The notes beneath the pieces are model-generated. The model made no database searches, was not told the DNA's origin, and saw only the letters and a list, made by a program, of their open reading frames with translations. Of a stretch of DNA of 64,000 bases, positions 55,784-64,000 are shown in pieces (the stretch's first letter is position 1; each line of letters opens with the position of its first letter). The stretch spans positions 282,334 to 346,333 of the forward strand of contig MU006101.1 of assembly GCA_010093705.1 (NCBI GenBank), written 5' to 3'. The stretch is from Patellaria atrata CBS 101060. Its lineage: Eukaryota; Ascomycota; Dothideomycetes; Patellariales; Patellariaceae. A program made the position numbers and the translations under genes.

Positions 55784-58250
55784 ATGGGTACTGGTAAAAA
55801 GGAAGCAAATAGGAAGGCAAATCTGCCTTCCGGAGGAGATGGCATGGCCAACGTCAAAGTTAAAGGCGAGAATTTCTATCGGTATAATCCCTCGATTCCA
55901 TTCTACAACTGGGCTACGGTTAACGAATCATGGCAGGAGTGCGAAGAAGGTCAAGACGCTTAATATATTCAAGGATGGAAAGCGTATGTTTAACCTGGGG
56001 GATGCGGAATCCAACTTCTTACGGCGGCTGAATAATTTCTAGCACAACGTAATGCGTCTGGCAAGATCACGAAAGCGGGGTCCTACCAGTCTCGCGATGC
56101 ACCGATTGCTCGGGTAGAACCTAATAGGAAGTGGTTTACGAACTCAAGAGTCATCTCACAAGATGCTCTGGCCGCATTTCGGGGAGCTGTAGCAGAGCAG
56201 AGTTCCGATCCGTATTCCTGTATGGCTTCTACCTAACAGCTCAGTTGCGTCGATACTTATCACTTCATAGACCTACTCAAGCAAAACAAACTTCCCATGA
56301 GTCTAATCCGGGATTCGTCGACTAAGAACGGTCTCAAACAACATCAAGCCAAAATGACAGTTGAAACTGCCCCATTCAGCGATACATTTGGACCTAAAGC
56401 TCAACGTAAGAGGGTCAAGATTGGAGTGAGCTCACTGGAGGATCTAGCAGGAGAGACGGAAAAGATGCATGATACATACCTCGATCGTTTAGAACAAGCA
56501 AGACTTCTGAGTGGCAACTCTGGTGCTGATGCGGACAGGATAGACGATGACTCCCAAGACGGAACACTGACTACAGCACGCGAAGCGATATTCTCTAAAG
56601 GCCAGTCGCGGCGAATCTATAACGAACTTTATAAAGTAATCGATTCCTCAGACGTTGTGTTGCACGTCCTGGACGCGAGAGACCCGGACGGAACTCGATG
56701 TCGAAGCGTAATAAAATATATACGTGAGGAGCACCCTCATAAGCATTTGGTTTTTGTTTTGAACAAATCGGATCTTGTTCCCACCAACGTTGCGGTAAGT
56801 CTAAGAACTTCGAATTTCCTTTTTTCACTACCAAGTCTCCCTTATTCCTATGCTCTCCGAACGACTACAGCAAGACGGTATCTCCTTAGCTTCCAACTTA
56901 GCAGGGATATTTGTCATAGTCCTACAATCGTCCAAGAAACCGTGAAATCGTGAAATCTTGAATATCCATAGTTAAGTCAAGGTTACTTCCCGTACTACGT
57001 ACGACTCGATGGAAGATACCTGTTACAACTGTGGGAGAATAACTACCTCCGCCCCTCTCAATGCCGTACTGGTTGCGAGAAGATCTGGCTCGTTTTGAGC
57101 TGGATCACCAAGGAGCGTAGATGTTTCATTTATGAGTTGAGGAACAACGCTGTCTTTGGCAGCCCCATGTTGTTTTTCATAGTAATGATCCATACAACCT
57201 TTTGTGTCACTTACTAATTTTTCTGTTTATTACTACTTAAGGGTTTATTTAGCGTTAGAGGCTAATCAATTTTTGTAGGCATCGTGGGTACGGAATTTGT
57301 CGAAAGAATATCCGACTTTGGCATTTCATTCGTCAATTAAAAATAGTTTCGGAAAAGGTTCGCTGATTTCCCTACTACGACAATTTTCCTCATTACATTC
57401 CGACCGCAAACAGATATCCGTAGGACTTGTCGGATATCCGAATACAGGAAAGTCCAGTATCATCAATACATTACGAGCGAAGAAGGTATGTAATGTTGCA
57501 CCGATTGCAGGGGAGACCAAAGTGTGGCAATATATCACTTTGATGAAACGGATTTACCTGATCGACTGTCCTGGAATCGTACCTCCAAACCAAAACGACA
57601 CCGAAGAAGATCTCCTGCTCCGTGGGGTTGTTCGTGTCGAAAACGTTCAGAATCCTGAGCAGTATGTTGCAGCCGCCCTTCGTAAATGCAAACAACATCA
57701 CGTCGAAAGGACGTACGATTTGAAAGGTTGGACATCAGCTACTGAATTCTTGGAACTGCTAGCAAGAAAAGGAGGAAGACTGTTGAAAGGCGGTGAACCA
57801 GACTTGGACGGCTGTGCGAAGATGGTACTCAACGACTTCCTAAGAGGCAAGATCCCTTGGTTTACACCACCGCCAAAGGTCGAGGGAGACGGTGCAGTGA
57901 AGGAGGTTGGGATTGCTGGGAGAATAGGCAGACTGGGCGAGATGGGAATGAAGAGGAGAAGGGAAGAAGACCAGGATGAAAAAGAAGTTACCGAAGACAC
58001 CGATGGTGTTGTCGAAGATACTAATGTTGATGAGGATGAGGATTTCAATGGATTTGATAACGAAACGGAAGCTCCTGATATCGACGACACGTCTTCACGT
58101 TCAGACGACATAGAAGGCGACGAGGAAGCCTCTATAGGGAATGACGCTACCGATGTAGAATCAGCAGGTGAGGGGGATGAGTCGGTCATGGAAGATGTCA
58201 AAGCAATATCTGCGGTTTTGGCAGATGCCAGAAAGAAAAGGAAGGGATAG
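55784..58250 (+). CDS. nog2: Nucleolar GTPase Nog2 (60S biogenesis)
   Basis: Circularly permuted GTPase that checks late nuclear pre-60S particles. Exons 55784-55881, 55937-55983, 56043-56219, 56271-56794 and 57279-58250 join in frame to 605 aa. The N-terminal [11 protein letters not shown]...VKGENFYR block and [15 protein letters not shown] are typical. The permuted order is visible: NKSD (G4) near 271, then [13 protein letters not shown]1 GYPNTGKSS near 334, G2 [11 protein letters not shown] and G3 DCPGI near 377. An acidic C-terminus follows a [11 protein letters not shown] stretch. Intron 4 is 484 bp, far longer than the 51-59 bp of the others. Confidence 0.95.
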
Positions 58251-59622
58251 ATACTTGACGAACATGATGACAGATGATACCACTTGAGAATTCGCATTTC
58301 ACCTAGTTGATGTGCTTTCAATGAATATGGCTGTGCTGTACTTTACTGTACAATAGGTAAAACATACAGGACTATGGTTTTTTGCGGTCACTTGCAGCGA
58401 CTCTTACTTCTACACACTTTCCCGACACTACTGAATTCTCTCAAATGTCTAGAGCGAAAGTATAGAGTGCATCTCACTATAGTTACGCTTGAAAAACCCC
58501 CTGTAAAAGATACTAATTTAAGCTCAACTGAAAACTACATTAACTCAATCCGGCTAGCTCAAGACGGTCGAGCCTTACCTGCATTTCATGACTACATACA
58601 AATATCTGGAACTTCACCTCAAACCACCAGTGCTACACTCTCCTGGATGAGAAATCCGTATGATCATGAAGTATTCAGCACAAACATAACACGAGGCACG
58701 AGTATGAAAAGAGGAAGGACGAGAATGAAATACTAAGGTACTGCGGTTCATGCACGACGTCGGAGCTGGGTCCTAAGGTATACACGACGCTCCGCTGAAG
58801 AGGGAGAGTCGGGACAGTTTTAATCCTGATATAGCATGGTATTCTATAAACACGATACGCGAAAGCTGGGTTATCATCCCGTTCAACCAAAGTTATACCA
58901 TCCATCAATAGGGAACCCCCTCCCCTGTGTCAATTTCCAGACTCACATGAGATCTCGGCATAGGAGGTCTCTCCCGGTAAGTCAAATAGAAATTTCATCC
59001 GGCATCTCGATAGTCTGTGGCGTGAATGTGACCCTGGTACAATATAAACCCCTTCTACACCCATCTCTTAGCAGCTTCCTTGCATGGTCTGCGAAGCGTT
59101 CTGAGGGGATGGAGGTCGTGTGTTGGTTGGATTGACATCGGCCCATCCCGTCTGCGGTTGTTAGGGGAGATTCCTCCGATTTAGATATCGGAACTTCCTC
59201 CAGTCTCGATAGCGACAGTCTCTCCGTCATTGAGAATAGAAATGTCCCCTGGATTGTGAGTGGAGGTTCCTCCGGTACTGCAACTGCTCTTCCGCCCCCG
59301 CCCTTGTTCACAGTACGACTACCTCCATCACTAACAGCAAACCTAAATTTCCCCCCTCGTTCAAACCACAACACCTCCATAGCCAACCGAACACCCCTAC
59401 GGGAAAACCGGAGCTAGGTCTGGCATATTGGTAAGACCTGAGGGAGGCAAGTCCGTATATTTCGTCACGATAGCTTTTTGGGTATTAAGTCGTTGGGGTG
59501 GGAGAGAGGGAGGGGAGAGGTAGTGGAAGTCTTTCGCTGAATAGTCAAGGTATGGGTTGGAACTGGACTCCCAATTGAGCTATAGGAATCAACGGAACAA
59601 GAGAAAGAAAATAGAAAATAGA
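58251..59622. other. Intergenic, left part
   Basis: Short ORFs (58374-58736 plus, 58982-59386 minus) have no recognised product. Nothing else seen before the minisatellite. Confidence 0.5.
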
Positions 59623-59706
59623 AAATAGGAAATAGGAAATAGGAAATAGGAAATAGGAAATAGGAAATAGGAAATAGGAAATAGGAAATAGGAAATAGGA
59701 AATAGG
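59623..59706. repeat. 7-bp minisatellite, twelve perfect AAATAGG units
   Basis: Twelve exact, head-to-tail AAATAGG copies. Three imperfect units (AAATAGA, AAAATAG) precede them from about 59606, and GGAAAAGGAAACGGAAACGG follows as diverged copies. On the minus strand this makes an artefactual ORF of repeated YFLFPIS. Its unit count should vary between strains. Confidence 0.95.
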
Positions 59707-60477
59707 AAAAGGAAACGGAAACGGAGAACAAAAATAAAGACGATATTATCCGTGAGTAAGCTAACCAAAACGGGTTGTACATTGAGTTTTTTTTCGTCCA
59801 ACGTCTAGGTATAGGAAGCAGCTCCGGAATCTTGTGTCTTCTTCTGATTGGATCCGCTTCGAAGTGATATATTCCCGTACCTCAGCGGAGACTCGTAGTA
59901 GACTGACAGTATTTGGGGATTGTATATTCGAGTATTGGAAGTAAAATAGTGGTTTTGTTTAGAGTGAGGTTGTTAGGTTGGTGAGGAGAGGAGGGTGATG
60001 ACGGGCCGCTTTGGGCTTAGCGTTTACCTGATTGGGTATTGAGAAGTGGAGATTGCCCTGGGAGATGGTGGAATAAGAACACGGGCCAGTTTGTCTTTGT
60101 TTTACGATTCCATTATGTTGAACTACATGTTGGATGTCAATTTAAGGGTATATTAAGGTGAGAAGTCACTCATCATACACTTGATAAAAAAAAACCTTTT
60201 ATTGAACAGCCGTGCGAGTGACCCTCGTTTACACTGATTGGGTATAAAATACTAGCGCCCTTAACCTTTCATACTCATAAGTAAATGTACATCAATAGAT
60301 AGTTACAGTCCTGCAGGAATCGAAAGTATGCAACCTTTTAATTTCCCTTCGTGATGCGCATGTCTTCATTACCTCTGCTAAATTGAGCCAGGAGGATGCC
60401 AAAAGGTTCTGCGATAATCGTATACTAACCACCCAATTCGCATCTCTTATACTCCAGAAGACGAGGTTTGAGAGGTT
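59707..60477. other. Intergenic, right part
   Basis: Downstream end of the vacuolar iron transporter gene. No gene or repeat recognised apart from an A run near 60187. Confidence 0.5.
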
Positions 60478-61430
60478 TCAATCACCTTTCTTGAACGAAT
60501 CCACGCCCCGGACGATGCTGTAACTCGTACCCGCGGCCGCAGCGCCGATGAGTAAGGTCTGTCCAGCGCTAAAAACAGCCGCTTTCCTTGTCGTCCCTGT
60601 TACGATCGCTTTGACGTAGCCGAAGACTAGTAATATCACGATCGTGATGCCTATGGAGCAGAAAAGCGCCGATTGTACGTTATCCTGAAAGAAATAAGGG
60701 AGCATAGGAACAAGGCCGCCTACAACTCATAAGCCCACACCCTTTAAAAAAAAAAAAAAAAAGGTTCCAGACGCGCAACTCACCAATAAAATACGACATT
60801 CCCATAACCAGCGCACTAATCCAGGCCCTCGACAGCGCCGGCTTCTCCAGCTTTAGCTCAAAGTCCATCATGAACTTGACCCACATGTCCGGATTCGCCT
60901 TCAGGCCGTCCACCACGCCGGCCACCGCGTCGCGCCCGAGCCCGTACTCGTCGAAGATCTCGTATATCTCTTCCTCTTCGGCTTTCGGGGATTCGGCGAC
61001 TTCGCGCCATTCACGCGCTTCTTCGACTTCGTAGTGCTTAGCCTCTGTTGTTGCAGCTAGCCAGGCCCCGAGACCCATCGATATGGCGCCTGAGAAGAGC
61101 TCGGCTAGACCGCCGAGGATGACGAGTCGGGAAGAGTTGAGGCTAGGAGGGTCAGTGGGCGCGTTGGGGATGTGGTGTTTAAGGGGGGTGTTTGGAGGGA
61201 GCTTTTAAGATAGCAAGGGGGAGGGGAGTTAAAGGAGGTAAAACTCACGATGATAAACCTGCTGTCAGTGCAAAAGGGACGGTAAGGCCGTCTGCGAAGC
61301 CAATTATCACATCTCTGATTATTTCGTTGTGATTCTTGTGTTTTTCTGTATGAGGATTGAGGCGAGACTGGGGGAATGTCTGATAACCGGCCTCCTCGGG
61401 GAGGATGTGCTGCTTTGAGAGGAGTGACAT
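60478..61430 (-). CDS. ccc1: Vacuolar iron transporter (CCC1/VIT1 family)
   Basis: Moves Fe(II), and in some members Mn(II), from cytosol into the vacuole. Exons 61430-61249, 61142-60784 and 60719-60478 join in frame to 260 aa. Span 1 carries the family motif DVIIGFADGLTVPFALTAGL; span 2 reads LVILGGLAELFSGAISMGLG with the expected Glu; a cytosolic acidic loop (EEAREWREVAESPKAEEEEI) provides metal-binding Glu residues; spans 3-5 follow (ALVMGMSYFIGG, ALFCSIGITIVILLVFGYV, AGQTLLIGAAAAGTSYSIVRG). Length is usual. The second intron contains a 17-base T run (A run at 60746-60762 on the plus strand). Confidence 0.93.
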
Positions 61431-63507
61431 GTTAGAAAGTTAATGTATTATCTCACACCGACTGGTAAGATGGATTTAGTAGGATTCGACTGTAATCGCG
61501 GTCCTTTGAAGCATATATCAAGATCCTGAGTTTCGGCAAGAGTGACCTAAGTAGGTAGTACACTAACGCGGGGAATAGATGTACAGTATAAGAGTGCTGA
61601 AGGCACAGCACAACTGAATAGTAGTATAGAGTAGTAGGAGTCAGTATGATAGAGTAGGTAGGCAGTCAGATTGAAAAGCACAAGAGTGTTTATAAAGTCT
61701 TTCTATGGAGTTTAGACCAAGCTTCATCGAAGGTGGGCGAGCTTCCCGTATCACACTAAATTGACGAATCAGAACAAAGAGATTTCTAAGAGAGCAAGCT
61801 TCTAAAAGAAAACGACGTCGTATGAGTCTCCTCTCTCCTCCGTCAACTCTTCGTGTTTTCCTAAAGACTATGTTTGTTTTGCCACTTGCTAATGTTTGAA
61901 TAGCTTACATATGTGGTGAGAGATGCCACGAGGCTAGAAAAGGACCGATGGACATCTCAGCAATGGCCTTTTCTATGCAAAGACCGGGCCTCTGGGTCTT
62001 TATGGAGATATGTGGGGATTGCCTGACCATGAGCTCATCCCAGTTGGACTCCAGCAATAGTAATGGACGAAGGATCGTACGGATGAATACTCAGACATGT
62101 TCTTCGCGGTCGAGAGAGCGCTGAGAGCACAGAAAGATCTCACCGCCTTGCGGCCAAAAACCGGGGGAGCTAAGAAGACAATAGCCCCTTGAATCTCTCC
62201 ACCTTTATAATAGTACTGCTCGTCCTCCCTCCGATCAAGTCTTATATTCATCATTCTGTCCGGGTTGTGGCGAAGATGATTGTTAATCCACCGCGGATGA
62301 GCAGAATATCACAATTACCAATCCCTTGATTCTATGGAGTACTCATATCTAGTAATACCACGATGACAGGAAACTCAAGACCGCCTTTACCGTTATTTCA
62401 CGTATTCGATCTGCTGCTGTGACCGTTACGATGATTCCTTTGAAAGCTCGTGGTGACTTGATATACGTAGACATACATGGGTATGGAACTTATCCCCTTG
62501 GACTCATCAAGCAGATTTACCAATTACCAGAGTATGAAAACAGCAGGAATTGACAATCATAAATAACTAGAAACATATTCACGCATACCGAAACATATTT
62601 CTTCTAGATATAGTTGATGCGGGCTGGATGTCAGATCGTAGACCCTAATTCAAGGTGAAATGAATATTGTCTTTGCGATGCTTTTGATGGAAAACTGAGA
62701 TTTAGTACCATATGCTACTTGGAAACTACTTTTCCATTTATGTCCTCTTCTCTACCCCTTTTACGCTACGTATTCCCGCTTTTCGCTTGAATATTCTCTT
62801 ATTCAGTTTTCTATTCAAAACTTGGCCGAAATGCTTCAATCGCAATTCTATCGTGTTTTCTACTTTTATTCATTGTCAACCTGCACCGTACTAGTCTATA
62901 AAAAAAAATTATTCTTTGGTATCAGTCATCCTACTCAATTTTCGCAAGGCGTTGTCATTACAACGACTGTTAAATCATCCCTCGGATATTATGTTGTAAG
63001 ATCCTCACAAGGGAGAATGCTAAAACACCAAGATGTCACCAGTATAGACCCTCTTAGCACTTAAGCCCCTTAGTAATACTGAATTTTCTAGGGAGTAGTA
63101 TCCCGAATATTCCTCTCGGTATACATTATATCAAAATTATACCCCGGATCCGCCATCCCCGACACCCTTGTTTCCCCGCGTTTTGCCTTCTATACAACAT
63201 CCCCGTGGATAACCCTTGATACAATCTTCATATAAACTACGAGTATTTCAGGACCCGACAACTCCCTATTCGTGGGATCAAACGTATTCACAATCATTTT
63301 GCGGAGGTATAGTTCGCTACTATCAATATGGGCCTGAGGAAAAACAATTGTCATCGTACTGTACCAACGACCCGGTGATCCAGCTCCTTTCCAAGTCACG
63401 CAATCATCTGTACTTCTACCGACAATGATATATACCTTCCACTCGACGAATCCCCGGTTTGCGCTACAAAGGAGAGATTGTGACGTTTCTGCAACCGAAC
63501 CTTCAAG
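61431..63507. other. Long intergenic region
   Basis: 2.1 kb, divergent between the iron transporter and the GH43-like gene. ORFs at 62000-62254 and 62712-63064 are not recognisable. AT-rich from 62560 on. No iron-response GATA cluster could be judged by eye. Confidence 0.5.
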
Positions 63508-64000
63508 ATGAGACTCTTCAGCATAGTCGCAGCTCTGTCTACCTGCGTTTTTGCATTACCAACTCAGTCTCTAGACTTCTCTTCCCTTGCCCCGCGGGCA
63601 GATCCGAATCTGGTAGGTTATTTGGGCGCCTTCTTCCTCGGAGACCAGCCCAAGGTCTACCTCTACCTGAGCAATGGCAACAACCCGACCTCCTTCCGCG
63701 CATTGAATAAAGGTAATCCCGTCGTCGTTCCCACGCTGGGTACCCGAGGCGTGCGTGATCCGGCTATAGTGGCTGGAGGGGGAGAGGAGGCGGGTAAGAA
63801 ATGGTATATGCTCGGGACTGACCTGGACATCGGCAAGGTATCTTCTGCTCTGTCCGTCCATCTGGCCTCTCGACGACGAGACTGAATGTACACAGGTGAG
63901 CTGGGACACAGCACAACGGCGCGGCTCCCTCAGCATCTTTGTCTGGGAAAGCACAGACCTAGTAACCTGGACCAACGAGCGCTTAGTGAAAGTCGAAAGT
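63508..64000 (+). CDS. Secreted GH43-like glycoside hydrolase, 3' end beyond window
   Basis: Exon 1 is 63508-63837 and exon 2 starts at 63896 (GTATCT donor, CACAG acceptor, phase 0), still open at the window edge after 145 codons in all. Signal peptide (MRLFSIVAALSTCVFA) precedes a five-bladed-propeller-type start: YLGAFFLGDQPKVYLYLSNG, the base-type Asp in GVRDPAIV, KWYMLGTDLDIGK, then SIFVWESTDLVTWTNERLV. These are hallmarks of GH43 arabinanases/arabinofuranosidases/xylosidases; the exact specificity cannot be told from this part. The single-exon reading stops inside the intron. Confidence 0.8.

Noticed and set aside
57698-58321. 207-codon minus-strand Ser-rich ORF
   Set aside because: Antisense of the acidic Glu/Asp tail of nog2, which always gives Ser/Phe-rich antisense frames.
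59465-59801. Minus-strand ORFs with repeated YFLFPIS
   Set aside because: Direct translation of the 7-bp minisatellite; not a gene.

Overview
The window is from a filamentous ascomycete (Pezizomycotina). The introns are short, with GT-AG ends and CTAAC-type branch points. It carries two HET-domain genes, an AA9 polysaccharide monooxygenase, a But2/PIR-like wall protein and small secreted Cys-rich proteins. The gene mix would fit a plant-associated or litter-degrading leotiomycete or a relative, but that placement is inference. Most genes had to be assembled from exons; the joins below keep the frame at every intron and were read by eye.

Layout. 0-12.8 kb is mostly housekeeping: actin (cut by the left edge), Fes1 Hsp70 exchange factor, a PAC3-like proteasome assembly chaperone sharing a 226-bp promoter with the Ecm16/Dhr1 helicase, then dolichyl-diphosphatase sharing a promoter with an RNF14/Itt1-type RBR ubiquitin ligase. 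13-20 kb holds an ankyrin-repeat protein, a large protein with a degenerate GTPase-like domain, an ORF without a start codon and a very Cys-rich secreted peptide. 21-26.5 kb holds secreted L-asparaginase, a DUF4804-like protein and a five-exon O-methyltransferase.

27.9-36.4 kb is the most unusual part: a HET protein, an ADP-ribosylglycohydrolase and a second HET protein on one strand, followed by a broken-looking Cys-rich membrane protein. HET domains are thought to be distant relatives of TIR domains, many of which cleave NAD, so an ADP-ribose hydrolase between two of them is suggestive of a linked non-self recognition module. That is only a hypothesis here.

38.5-54 kb is rich in secreted and surface functions: GH5 mannanase, a secreted 166-aa protein, an RPEL-repeat protein, an MFS sugar transporter, a small secreted protein, a decayed flavin amine oxidase, the AA9 LPMO and the But2-type wall protein. 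54.6-58.3 kb is housekeeping again: a mitoribosomal mS26-like protein divergent from the Nog2 GTPase. The end holds a 7-bp minisatellite, a CCC1/VIT1 vacuolar iron transporter and the start of a GH43-like hydrolase. Two tRNA-like Pol III promoter elements (about 9.2 and 36.8 kb) may be remnants of one SINE-like family. No rRNA, CRISPR or intact transposon was seen.
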